A DNA stretch of 64,000 bases from Otatea glauca (Eukaryota > Streptophyta > Magnoliopsida > Poales > Poaceae): contig CM070713.1 in the NCBI GenBank assembly GCA_036346275.1, forward strand, positions 57,159,567 through 57,223,566. Reading direction: 5' to 3'. Both the position numbers and the translations under genes were made by a program. Numbering within the stretch: position 1 is the first letter of the stretch; every line of letters begins with the position of its first letter. Shown here piece by piece: positions 22,269-35,599 of the stretch. The notes beneath the pieces were generated by a model, which was given only the letters and a program-made list of their open reading frames with translations, had not been told where the DNA came from and did not search any database.

Positions 22269-25200
22269 TGTAAGAACCCGAATCCACTGATTCGAACCCA
22301 CTGTGTTTACCGCACTAGTCCCAGGATCAATGCTAGTGCACACAGCTCAACATTGGTACATATCACATCATACACAACGGTAATAGAATAATAGTTCATT
22401 CATTGATACATCTAAAGGTATGATCTTATGACCAACTTACATTATTAAGCCACGCAGGCAAGACCAAAATATAAACTAGTAATTAAGCAAATGGAAAGTA
22501 GAAAACGAGATAGCTCATCGACCACCACAGCAACCGACAAGGCTCTAATTCTAATGACTCGTGTCTTCCTCGACTTCATCTTCCAACACAGTGTGGATTC
22601 TTCAACTGTTGATTATTGTTGTTTGGCAAGGGTGAGTACTTAAAGCACTCAACAAGTTGTGCACAGAATGCAATTCTATGTATCTATATGCAAGGCTTAT
22701 TCCAATGGATAGGCTATCATGGTTATTTTGCAATAAACAAGATTTATGAACAAATACAATAAATAGATTGTAAAGAATGTAAAACAAATAACAAGAATAA
22801 ATAAATAATTCAATATTTCTTAAGTAAACCAAGTTTCCAATCCTAAGTCAAATTCCATCTTCCATATGGCATCCCGCCATCCCAACCAAGTTGTCCAATT
22901 AATTAAACTAACCCTTAATCAGAATTCCGAGCATTGCTCAATACCGCGAGCACGGCTATCCGAATAGTTTCACGCTCTGCAGAGGTTATGCACTTTACCC
23001 ACGCTGATACAACCAAACACCACCAAGGCGAGTGATTATAACAAAGCCTTTACAATGCTCGCTTATCCCGATACTACCCGCTAAGGTTTCAACATGGTGG
23101 GATGGTTACCACATCCAGGGCCCCTCTTGCGCCATGTGAATTACTCCATAACTCGGGAATTCACACCGACCACGATAGTACCAAAATTAAGTCATTGCAA
23201 ATTACTCACCTAGGTTGGCCCATACTGACATGTGGTTGCACGATTGACTCAGTCAAAGGCTTGCAAGGTTAAGTCCTTAGTGTGATCAAGGCAAGACATC
23301 CACATACCCTCCGCCCATCGGGCCCACCTTGGCATACTCGCCTTGTCACTTGCCCCAATCTAAGTTATTATCACCCGCTTGATTACCAAGCACCACGTGC
23401 CATCAACAATTCAACATCGCTATGTGACATGACTCGCCACAACAACTCAATCTCATCGTGTGATTCCACATGACACACAAGTTCATAACATTGTTCCATA
23501 TTCCATTAATCAAGATTAATTATCAATGATTCGACACATGTGATGACGTGGCAAGGCTAAGCAACTAATACTAACTAATCCTCCAATGTTGATCATAATT
23601 ACTAATCAACTATATTAAACCAATCTAGGGTGACAATGGATCATGGCATACAATGACAAGGTAGGGTGTAGATCAATCTGCATATTAGCTAAACCCAATC
23701 TAATTTAAAACAATTGTATATTTGAAATATATGCAATAGGGTAAATCGAACATAGCAATTTTATAAACATGGGTTCAACATGATCAAAGCACAACTTGCC
23801 TTGGAATAGGTCCTGATCTGGTTCGGAACTTGCTCTTGAGTTGCTTGGATCTTCCTCCAAGTGTCGCACAATTCAACGCCTCACGCTGCATCAAGGAGAA
23901 AAGCAAATAAATACCAAAACAGAGAGCAAATGAACTCCAAAAATCAAATAAAATTCACCATTAAATAGATCTCAATTTTACAAATTTTTAGAAACTGGAA
24001 TCACTCAAATCCGAAGTTACGATGCAAAAGATATAGCCTTTTGAAGTTTGAAATAACATCAAATCGTAAAATCGAAATTCGGAATTAAAGATTTATTTTT
24101 ATTCGAAAAGCGATTTATGACGTCAGCGTGACATCAGCCCCGATTCGATCCAACCAAACGCCGCCACGTGGCCACGGTCCATGGATCGCGCCCACGGATC
24201 TTCTCGGTCCACGGCACCCGTTTCACGCGGTTCGTCATCGACACGCGGGCGCGTCTACGGATCGATCTCCACGCCGCTACTTACGACGCCACGCCAGCGC
24301 CACCTCGGCGCTCGTCCGAGCCGGCCGCCACGCAGCGACACACGGCGACGAACCGAAGAAACCACGCCGACGGCGATGGCGCGGATACCTAGGGTCGCTT
24401 ACGGCGGCGAGGTTGGGAAGTACCTTCGCACGCCTCGCGGCGTTGCGAATCGGTGACGCGATCGATCCTCCTCTCGACCACCGAACGTCGGCGACAAGGA
24501 CTTCTTCATCGGCGGCGGCGGTCTCTCGGCGATCTTTCTTCCGACGATGCTCGGCAAAATTAGCGCGCACAGGATGCTCTGAACAACCACGAAGCAGATG
24601 CGTCAAGGTGCAGGCTTCGCGATGGCTTGACGGCGGTGAATCGACAGATCTTCGACGCGGCGGCGCTCGGCAAACCTCCGCGAAATCACAACGAATCGGC
24701 GGCGCTCTCACGGGCTAAACCTAGGGTTTGGTTGCTTGGGTATTACGCACTCGTGCTCGCTTTTTATAGCGCTAGGGCGGCTGTTTTGCCCGATTGTTCG
24801 CGAGTCCATGGCGACACGAGCGAGTCCGCAACGCGGACACGCCAAGAAGATGACCGGATCGGCGACACGTGGCAAATCGGACGGCAAAGATAGAACAGAA
24901 GTCCTCAACCGGTACGCATTGCTCTCATCCCTTCGATCTGAATCCAACGGCCAGGATTAAACTTCTAGAAAATGGGCCGAACGGGCCACGCCGCTCCGGG
25001 CGCTTCCGCACGGAAAATGGGCCAAGCCCACTATTGTTCATGCAGATTTTAAAAGGTTTTTCCATTCAAAATAATTCCAGAAATTCATTTTATTTATTTT
25101 AGGCAATAAAATAATCGGGAAAAATCCAAGAAAAATCTCAAAAATACTTTGAGACATTCTGAACTCCAATAAAATATTTTTGGCAAAACTTTATTTTAAC

Positions 25201-25353
25201 TTTGCACAGATTTAGATAGATTTGAATAAAAGGCAATAAACTTGATTTCAAATTAATTCAAATAAATCCAGAAAAATCCAAATAAATTCCAGAAAATCAT
25301 AAATGCACAAATAAGAAATAAAACTTAATTAAGCCAAATTTTGGGATGTTACA
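22269..25353 (-). repeat. LTR b of Tekay-like array, shared between copies a and b
   Basis: It starts TGTAAGAACCCG and ends GGGATGTTACA (3085 bp). It serves as 5' LTR of copy a (primer-binding site to its left) and also as 3' LTR of copy b (polypurine tract to its right at ~25354-25365). Two full elements sharing one LTR is the product expected of LTR-LTR recombination or a tandem insertion. Confidence 0.92.
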
Positions 25354-28300
25354 AACCTCCCCTTTAATGTAATCTCGACCAGAGATTCGGGCTAACTAGA
25401 GAATAGGTTCTAAATTCGACTTCAAATCCTCTTCTCGCTCCCAAGTGGCTTCACTTTCTAATGATTGCTCCATCAACTCGCAAAGCGAATAGACTTGTTT
25501 CGGTCTTGCGCCCATAAAATCCAAAATTCTGACCGGTTGCTCTTTGTAAGTCAAATCTTCTTGCAGCTCAATTGCATCCAACGGGGTTTGCTCTGTTGGC
25601 ACTCTGAGACACTTCTTAAGCTGCGACACATGGAATACATCATGCACTCCTGCCAATGACTGAGGCAACCCTAACTGATACGCTACCTCTCCTCGACGAC
25701 TCAGAATCTTGAACGGACCGACATATCTTGGCGCGAGCTTCCCTTTAACATGAAATCTTTTAACGCCCTTAAGAGGGGTAACTCTAAGATACACATGATC
25801 TTCTGGTTCAAAACTCAATTCTCGGTGATTGTTATCTGCGTAGCTTTTGTCTTGACTATGCTATCTTCAACCTTTCTCTGATCATTGCGACTTGACTTTC
25901 GGCTTCCTCGAGGATATCTGGCCCGAAAACCAAACGCTCTCCTGTTTCATTCTAATTTAACGGAGTACGACAAGCACGTCCATACAACGCCTCAAATGGT
26001 GACATCTGCAGCTAGCTTGATAGTCATTATTGTAATCAATTACGTGATATGGCAAACTTTTATCCCAAGATGTAGCATAAGCTAAAGCACAAGCTCTCAA
26101 CATATCTTCTAAAATCTGATTTACTCTTTCGGTCTGACCATCTGTCTGCGGGTGATATGCTGTACTAAAATTCAGACGAGTTCCCATTGCTTCGTGCAAC
26201 TTATTCCAAAATCTTGAGGTAAATTGGGTCCTCTCGTCTCGACACGATCTTCTTGGGCACTCCATGCAAACATACAATCCTTGACATGTACAACTCCGCT
26301 AAACGATCTCCCGAGTAAGTGGTCTTTACTGGGATAAAATGGGCGACCTTGGTTAGACGATCCACAATAACCCAAATGGAATCGCACCTCTCTCGAGTTT
26401 TAGGTAAACCGTGATAAAGTCCATTCCGATTTCCTCCCACTTCCATTCCGAATTTTCAATGGTCGCAACAAACCAATGGTCTTTGATGCATAGCTTTACC
26501 CTCTAACATACGTCGATAAAGCAACATGCTCACTACTTCACGCTTCATGTTAGGCCACCAAAATCTCTCTTTCAAATCTTGATACATCTTGGCACTTCCT
26601 GGATGAATCGAGTACTTAGAATCATGAGCTTCCTCAAGAATCAATTGTTTCAGTCCCTTTTTATTCTAAGACGCAAATTCGCCTTTGAAAACATGGTTCC
26701 TTGCTCATCCAGAGTGAAATCTACGGCTAGGCCTTCTTCCTTTTAGCCTTGATCTTAGAAATTTTATCGTCATCTTTCCGCCTTCACTAATCGACCCTCC
26801 GTGTTGGCTTCATTTCAGCAGTCTGCTTACCATTCCTTGCGAACGACTTCCAACCTTAGTTTTGAAATTCCTAGCATAGTTTTGGTTGATCTTCCATTGT
26901 TAGCGATTTGCGCTATGGCTCTTCGACTCGAGCATCTGCTACCACATTGGCTTTCCGGGATGATAATGAATTCCCACATTATAATCCTTAATTAGCTCTA
27001 GCCACCTTCATTGCCTCATATTCAGATCCGCTTGAGTGAATATGTATTTCGTGCTCTTATGGTCTCGTATATATCTCACATCTATTTCCTATGAGATAAT
27101 GACGCCATATCTTTAAAGCATGCACTACTACCGCTAACTCCAAATCATGCGTTGGGTAGTTCACCTCATGCGGTCTTAATCGTCTCGACGCATAAGCAAC
27201 GACTTTGCCTTCTTGCATTAACACGCATCCCAAGCCTTGCTTTGAAGCATCGCAATAAATATCAAATCCATTCGCACATCCGTAACACTAATACGGGCCG
27301 CTGTTAAACGCTTTTTAATTCCATAAAGCTTTTCTCGCACTCTGGCGCCCATGCAAACTTCTTTTCCTTTTTCAACAATCGCGTGGGGTTTAGCAATTGT
27401 CGAGAATCCTTCTATGAACCGACGGTAATATCCCGCCATTCCTAAAACTACGGATCTCGAGTAATGACTTCGGTTGCTCCCAATGCAACATCGCATCCAC
27501 TTTGTCGGGTCAATCGCAACTCCTTTAGTAGTCATTACATGACCAAGAAATTCAACCTTTTCCTTCCAAAATTCACACTTGCTAAACTTAGCATATAGTC
27601 GATGTTCTCGCACTGCCTAAAACCATCCTCGATGTTCTCATGCTCTTCCTCCGCCTTCGAGTAAACCAAGATATCGCCTATAAAGACTACAACAAACTTA
27701 TCCAAATATTCCATGAAAACCTTATTCATCATGTTCATGAAATATGCAGGGCATTCGTCAATCCAAATGACATGACCGTGAACTCATAATGTCCATATCG
27801 CGTAGAAAACGCAGTCTTAGGCACATCCTCCGCTCGGATCTTCAATCGATGGTATCCCGAACGAAGATCTATCTTGGAGAAAACTCAGCTCCTCTTAATC
27901 GATCAAATAAGTCATCGATCCCGGCAACGGATACTTATTCTTGATCGTTATTTCATTCAAAGGCACGATAATCGATGCACATTCTAAGACTTCCGCCCTT
28001 TTACGAACAAACAAAACCGGGCTCCCTATGGTGATGAACTAGGTCTAATGAAACCTTTCTCTTGCGGTTCTCAATCTGCTTTTTATTTCCACTAACTCGC
28101 TTGTAGGCATCCGATATGGTCTCTTTGATATCGGTCTTTGTCCCGCGCTAACTCGATCACGAACTCGATATCACGATCCGGTGGCAATCCCGCAAATCTT
28201 CCGAAATACATCCGTATTCACGACCATCGCACATCTTCCATGCTGATGGCTTTCACGCTGTTGACCATTAATTGCCCATCTCGAACAGCGGTCACTTGAA

Positions 28301-28480
28301 ACTCTACTTTCTTGCCACTAGGGCCTTCCAAAGTCACGATCCTTCTGGCCACAATCTAAAATGCCCTTATGCTTAGATAGCCAATCCATTCCAAGGATGA
28401 CGTCTAGGATTGCGATCTATCAAGATAAGATTCGCTAGAAATTTATCCCATCCATAAGCAACTTAGCTCCCAAACACCCA
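25354..28480 (-). pseudogene. Tekay-like pol, copy b, with chromodomain
   Basis: The order and content are the same as in copy a. The segment 25396-25818 keeps the integrase C-terminus best: GPY/F module KLAPRYVGPFKIL, then a chromodomain-like tail with EDLTYKEQPVRILD and ATWEREEDLKSNL. This identifies the chromovirus (Tekay-like) clade, whose chromodomain directs integration to chromatin marks. Integrase core fragments lie at 25957-26446, RT at 27218-27738 (again FIGD), protease at ~28200-28400. The reading frame breaks frequently, mostly at CTG/CAG positions. Confidence 0.87.
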
Positions 28481-28535
28481 AGGCTAGATCTAAGCTCAGA
28501 TCCTGGGGCTTGGACTAAGAGCACACACTTAAGAT

Positions 28536-29807
28536 TCACCACTTTAAATCCATTCTTGGTTGCAAAACTTTGAGAAACGAACGAATGCGAAACTCCAGAA
28601 TCAAACAAAGCAGAAAGTGTATCGAGTTGACCAGGAACTTACCCAGTACGACGTCTGTAGCCTCCTGAGCTCCATCAGCGGTGATGTGGTTGATCCTCCC
28701 ACGCACTGTTGATTGCGGGGTCGCTCCAGCTTGACCTAGCACACGATTTCCTCCTGAGGCTGGTGCCTTGGCAGGTGTTGTTCCCAAGTTGAAACGAACT
28801 GGCGTAATGCCTCCCTTCTGTGGACACCTATTAGAAAAGCGCCCTGGCTCATTGCATGTGTAGCATGTTTTCACCGCAGATCACGATTCCCTCTGGCGCA
28901 TTGTTGCCCTCGGCCGTGTCCAAAGTTCTGCTAAGGCGTGGCGAGTGCGGGGTTGATGTCTTGTTCACGGTGGCGGTTGGAACCTAGCAAATTGTTGTGG
29001 TGACATCCTCAAACGTAGATGGTTTGGACGCCCACCCCGATTAGTCATTAAGCGCTTACGCTTTTCACCCACTCTTTGCGCTTGTCCTCTAGGATCAAAG
29101 CCTTATTCACTAGCTCCAAAAGTCTAGAAAGTTGTGGGTAATCACCCCACTGCATCCCGAATTCACCCCTTCATGAAACGAGATCGCTTAGCTTTATCTG
29201 TCGCTACGCCTTCGGGGCATAGCGAGCTAATCGAGTAAACTTGTTCAGTACTCGCCACCGGTTGGCCTCCTTGTTTCGAGCCTCGAACTCTTCCTTCTTT
29301 AGGTCCATCATTCCCTCCGGACATGATATCGCGAAAAGCATTAGTAAACTCCTCCCGTGCGATCTCTTGTGGGGCTCCATGAGCGCACAATAATTCTCCC
29401 ACCATTCTCGGGCGGTTCCTTCAAGTTGATGAGAGGCGAGAGCACCTTCTCATTGCCTTCACATTGCGTGATGTGCAACTTCTTTTCAATAGTTCTAAGC
29501 CAATCATCGGCTTCAAAGGATTCACATTTCTCGAGAAGGTTGGTGGCCTAGTCCTCATAAAACTGATAGCTTTGAGTGAGGTCGGGTCCACCATGGTTGT
29601 TCGAGATCTGTGGTTGTTGTTGTTGGTCGCTGCGTTGGTCATCTGCTGCATCCGCCGCATCATAGTCCGTGATCGCTTGAGTCTGCTACGCAAGAAATGC
29701 TCCTGATTCTCGCATGTCCACCGGCGGTGGTTGAGGGTGCCTCCGTCATTGGGGTTGTCATTCGCGCATCCACTTCTGAAGCACCGTTGTTTCTCAGTAT
29801 TCACCAT
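28536..29807 (-). pseudogene. Tekay-like gag, copy b, frameshifted
   Basis: This is the same gag as 19733-20941 but split into several frames: 29421-29807 (N-terminal), 29163-29405 (capsid) and 28536-28874 (zinc knuckle CYTCNEPGRFSNRC and C-terminus). Many breaks correspond to a missing or altered CTG/CAG relative to copy a. True coding status cannot be judged from this assembly. Confidence 0.85.
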
Positions 29808-30084
29808 CCGATGATTGCCTCTTGGGTTAGGAAAGGTAGATGTAGCATAGATAAGAAGTAAGACTTTCTAAAGCGGGGAGATAGGTTATACCCAACTGAA
29901 ATAATTCTTTATTATTCTTGGTATGGCCGCTTATTTAAGCCTACAAGCTTTGCAACACATACTGCACACTCAGCATTACAAAGAAGCAAACTAAACACGA
30001 AACCTTAATGTCAACTAAAAAGGTAAAGACTAACTTAAAGACGCGACTCACACTCGAGTCTCAACACAGCTCCAAGACTGACAC

Positions 30085-30864
30085 TCACTCATCCAACCAC
30101 CCTGGCTGAGGCTGACCCGGCGCATACACCGGCGGGTGAGCTGGTATAGGAGCGAGCCTATCCTGATGACCTACTACGGGGTCCTCTGCCACAACAGGGT
30201 CTGCGCTCCCTCCGACTCCCACTCGCCTCCTCCGATCCTCCTCGGACTCCTCACCGCCTCGAACTCCTCGAGTCACGCGCCCAACTCGTCCTCGACGCCT
30301 GTGGCCTCTCCCACTCCGTGATCATCCCGATGGTCAAGCACGGTCACCTCAAGCTCTGCTCGCCACTCGAGTGCCTCGCATACGCCTCCAACTCCCGAGT
30401 AGCATCTCTCATATGATCCTCCCGGGCAAGGGTGAACTCCGCAAGGTGAGTTGCGTAGCACACTCATCCTCCACGATCCGTCGGCGTCGGCATGCTTGAA
30501 CGTCTGGGTGAAGTCGGAACACTGAGTCGTGAAGCTCGTCGGCGTAGTCGCGGCAGACACGGCGAAGAGCAAGTCGAGCAACCTCTTGAATCGCAACCTC
30601 GTACGAGAATCTTCTGGCGGAGATGTTGATTGGTCTGCTAGCTTCCTCGTTTTCCCGAGCGTAGATAATCAGCTTGCAAATAAACCCTCGGTGTACACCA
30701 TTAAATGACCAACTGCCTCCTCGGTAAAGCGGACGATAGAAGCCTCCCGCACTCAAGAACTCTCCACAACTCCATGGCGTGGCCGCTAGCCGACTCCTCG
30801 AAGATCGTAACGACGGCATCTGCTTCACAAGAACTTTGAATAAGTTCTCCACCCGAAACGGCAA
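30085..30864 (-). pseudogene. Extra leader ORF, copy b
   Basis: It is collinear with the leader ORF of copy a. The segment from MPFRVENLFKVLVKQMP (start 30864) through RRFSYEVAIQEVARLALRRV is nearly identical. The downstream acidic part is broken at CTG sites (30200-30420). Confidence 0.55.
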
Positions 30865-31012
30865 GTAAAACGGGTAAATTCAGCAAAGGCGAGAAGTAGA
30901 CAATGAGATGAGTCGAGAGTGTTTTATTAGTCAAGTTTAGATTTTCTTTTAGAAAATAGTTTGGACACACACAAGACACCTCCATACTATCTAGGGCCAA
31001 GACCTACAGTTA

Positions 31013-31028
31013 GTATGCTCGATACCAC
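31013..31028 (-). other. Primer-binding site, copy b, altered
   Basis: This corresponds to 22251-22266 but reads GGTGGTATCGAGCAT on the minus strand, lacking one base at the CTG of GCTCTGATACC. Since the core is otherwise identical, the loss may be a base-calling error. Confidence 0.7.
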
Positions 31029-32202
31029 CTCAGAAGAACCCGAATCCATCGATTCGAACCCACCGTGTTTACCGCACTAGTCCTGGGATCAATGCTAGTG
31101 CACACAGCTCAACATTGGTACATATCACATCATACACAACGGTAATAGAATAATAGTTCATTCATTGATACATCTAAAGGTATGATCTTATGACCAACTT
31201 ACATTATTAAGCCACGCAGGGCAAGACTGAAAATATAAACTAGTAATTAAGCAAATGAAAGTAGAAAACGAGATAGCTCATCACCACCACAGCAACCGAC
31301 AAGGCTCTGACCCTAATGACTCGTGGTCTTCCGGACTTCATCTTCCAACACAGGTGTGGATTCTTCAACTGTTGATTATTGTTGTTTGGCAAGGGTGAGT
31401 ACTTAAAGCACTCAACAAGTTGTGCACAGAATGCAATTCTATGTATCTATATGCAAGGCTTATTCCAATGGATAGGCTATCATGGTTATTTTGCAATAAA
31501 CAGCATTTATGAACAAATACAGTAAATAGATTGTAAAGAATGTAAAACAAATAACAGTAATAAATAAATAATTCAATATTTCTTAAGTAAACCAAGTTTC
31601 CAATCCTAAGTCAAATTCCATCTTCCATATGGCATCCCGCCATCCCAACCAAGTTGTCCAATTAATTAAACTAACCCTTAACTGTAATTCCCGAGCATTG
31701 CTCAATACCGCGAGCACGGCTATCCGAATAGTTTCACGCTCTGCAGAGGTTATGCACTTTACCCACGCGATACAACCAAACACCACCAAGGCGAGTGATT
31801 ATAACAAAGCCTTTACAATGCTCTGGCTTATCCTGATACTACCCGCTAAGGTTTCAACACCGTGGGACTGGTTACCACATCCAGTGGCCCCCTCTTGCGC
31901 CATGTGAATTACTCCATAACTCGAATTCACACCACCACGATAGTACCAAAATTAAGTCATTGCAAATTACTCACTAGGTCGCCCATACTGCACATGTGGT
32001 TGCACGATTGACTCAGTCAAAGGCTTGCAAGGTTAAGTCCTTAGTGTGATCAAGGCAAGACATCCACATACCCTCGCCCATCGGGCCCACCTTGGCATAC
32101 TCGCCTTTGTCACTTGCCCCAATCTAAGTTATTATCACCCGCTTGATTACCAAGCACCACGTGCCATCAACAATTCAACATCGCTATGCGTGACATGACT
32201 CG

Positions 32203-34905
32203 GTAGTATTTTTGAGTTTTTCTCTGATTTTTCCCGATTGTTTTATTGCTTAAAATAAATAAAATGAATTTCAAGAATTGTTTTAAATGAAAAGTTCTTT
32301 TTTAAAAGTCATGAATGAGCTTGGCCGGCCCGGAACTCATGACCCAAGTCACCAAATCACCTGCTTCGCAAAAAAACTCTAACCCTAATCGCGATCAACC
32401 GCTGATGGAGATCCAACGGCCGAACCTTCGCCGCCACCGAGCTGCTCGGGCCATCGGATGGATGACGCGGGACGCCCGGATGCGTCCGCGTTACCTTCTC
32501 CGAAGTCGCCGCCGAGTCCGCCGCCGCCACGGAGCCAACCTTGAGTTCGGCCTTGCACGCCTTCCCAGCGACTATTTAAGTCCCCGAGGCGGGCGCCGAG
32601 ATCCTCATCTCGAGCCGCGTGTTCAGTGTAATTCCGAGCCTGTTTGGCCGCCGCTTCGCGAAAGAGCTCGTCGGAGTTGTGTAGGAAGCCGCCGCGGTTT
32701 GACTGCTTTCATGGTCGCCGCCGTTGTCTTCCGTCGCGTGTGCCCCGATCGGAGCTCTTCGGTTGCGCCGCGACCGGATTCGGGGGTTTCGCCTTGAAGG
32801 ACCCTCGTTTCACCGCCGCCATCGCCTTCTTCATCGCCGGTAAGGTTGCGCCGCCGCCGCCATCTTCGAGCAGGTGTTGACAACCGTCCGATCTAGGGTG
32901 GACGCCTCATTGAGCCGCCGTAATGTCGCCGTCGGCGCCATCATCCGAGATCGTCCGATCTTCTGCGGGCGGTCCTGATCCTGCCACGCGTCGATGATCG
33001 GGGCGCGCATCGCGTGCGGTGCTGCAGCCAACCAGATGCAGCCGCGTGTCGGCACGAGCTGCGAGGCGCCGTGGACCGTGGTCCGGTGGGCCGCGGTGGT
33101 TCCGTGGACCGCGGCCCATGGACCAGACGCGCGGGCAAGATCGGATTGGTCGGCGCCCGGGCGACGCCAAGATGACGCCGGGCCGACGCAATAATCGGTT
33201 TTCGTAATAAAACAAATCATTAATTTCGAATTTCGATTTTCGATTTCAGATTTATTTCAAACTTCAAAAGGCTATATCTTTTGCATCGTAACTTCTGATT
33301 TGAGTGATTCCAGTTTCTAAAAATTTGTAAAATTGAGATCTATTTAATGGTGAATTTTATTTGATTTTGGAGTTCAATTGCTCTCTGTTTTGCTATTTAT
33401 TTGCTTTTCTCTTTGATGCGCTGTGAGACGTTGAATTGTGCGACGCTCGAGGAAGATCAAGCAACTCAAGAGCAAGCTCCGTATCAAGATCAGGACCTAT
33501 TCCAAGGCAAGTTGTGCTTTGATCATGTTGAACCCATGTTTATAAAATTGCTACGCTTGATTTACACTATTGCATATATTTCAAGTATACAATCTGTTTC
33601 AAATTAGATTGGGCTTAGCTAATATACCGATTGATCTATACCCTACCTTGTCATTGTATGCCATGATCCATTGTCACCCTAGATTGGTTTAATATAGTTG
33701 GTTAATAACTACAATCAACATTGGAGGTTTAGTTCGTAATAGTTGCTTAGCCATGCCACGTCATCACATGTGCCGTAATCATGGATAATTAATCTTGATT
33801 AATGGAATATGGAACAATGTTATGAACTTGTGTGTCATGTGGGATCACACGATGAGATTGAGTTGTTGTGGCGAGTCAGTCACGCAACGATGTTGAATTG
33901 TTGATGGCACGTGGTGCTTGTAATCAACGGGTGATGATAACTTAGATTGGGGCAAGTGGCAAGGGGCGAGGAGGCTAAGGTGGGCCCGATGGGCGTGATG
34001 GTATGTGGATGTCTTGCCTTGATCACACTAAGGACTTAACCTTGCAAGCCTTTGACTCGAGTCAATCATGCAACCACATGTCCGTATGGGCCACCTTAGC
34101 CGAGTAATTTGCAAAGTCTTAATGTTGATACTATCGTGGTTTGTGTGAGTTCCCTGGTCAGGTGTAATTCACATGGCGCAAGAGGGGGCCTGGATGTGTT
34201 TACGCACCCGCCAAAGTTGAAACCTTAGCGGGTAGTATCGGGTTAAGATAGAGCATTGTAAAGGCTTTGTTATAATCTCTCGCCTTTGTGGTGTTTGGTT
34301 GTATCACGGGTAAAGTGCATAACCTCTGCAGAGTGTGAAACTATTCTGATAGCCGTGTTTCATGTATTGAGCAATGCTCGGAATTACGCTAAGGGTTAGC
34401 TTAATTAATCGGACAACTTAGTTGGGATGGCGGGATGCCATATGGAAAATGAATTTGATTTAGGATTGGAAACTTGGTTTATTGAGAAATACTCAATTTA
34501 TTTATTATCATTATTTGTTTTACATTCTTTACAATCTATTTATCAGATTCGTTCAGAAATGTCGCTTATTGCAAAATAGCCATGATAGCCTACCTTTGGA
34601 ATAAGCCTTACATGTAGATAAATAGAATTGCATTCATGCACAACTTGTTGAGTGCTTTAAGTACTCACCCTTGCCAAACAACAATAATCAACAGTTGAAG
34701 AATCGACACTGTTGGAAGATGAAGTCCAAGAAGACACGAGTCATTAGGGTCCGAGCCTTGTCAGATGATATTTTCAGCCTTGCTCAGTGGCTTTAATAAT
34801 GTAAGTTGGTCATAAGATCATACAAGTTATATCAATAAATGAACTATTATTCTATTATCGCTGTGTACCAATGTTAAGCGACTAGTCAATAGTTAGGTCC
34901 TTACA
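32203..34905 (+). repeat. Plus-strand LTR, left copy
   Basis: Read on the plus strand this matches the inverse of LTR a/b over 32203-32280 and 33220-34905. A different GC-rich central block (32300-33200) marks another subfamily. It ends TTAGGTCCTTACA. By itself, with ACTCG on both sides, it could be a solo LTR. Confidence 0.82.
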
Positions 34906-35599
34906 ACTCGCCACAACAACTCAATCTCATCGTGATTCCACATGAGTTCATAACATTGTTCCATATTCCATTAATCAAGATTAATTATCAATGATTCGAC
35001 ACATGTGGTGGCAAGGCTAAGCAACTAATAATGTAACTAATCCTCCAATGTTGATCATAATTACTAATCAACTATATTAAACCAATCTAGGGTGACAATG
35101 GATCATGGCATACAATGACAAGGTAGGTGTAGATCAATCGGCATATTAGCTAAACCCAATCTATTTAAAACAAATTTATATTTGAAATATATGCAATAGG
35201 GTAACCGATATAGCAATTTTATAAACATGGGTTCAACATGATCAAAGCACAACTTGCCTGGAATAGGTCCGATCTGTTCGAACTTGCTCTTGAGTTGTCG
35301 GATCTTCCTCCAAGTGTCGCACAATTCAACGTTGCTGCATAAATACCAAAACAGAGAGCAAATGAACTCCAAAAATCAAATAAAATTCACCATTAGATCT
35401 CAGAAACTGGAATCACTCATCAACGATGCAAATATAGCCTTTGAAGTTTGAAATAAATATCAAATCGTAAAATCAGAAATTCTTATTTTATTTTTATTCT
35501 AAAAAGCGATTTATGACGCCATGACATCAGCCCGATTCGCATCAACCAACGCCGATCCATGGATGCGCCCACGGATCTTCTCGTCCACGGTGTTGCTTT

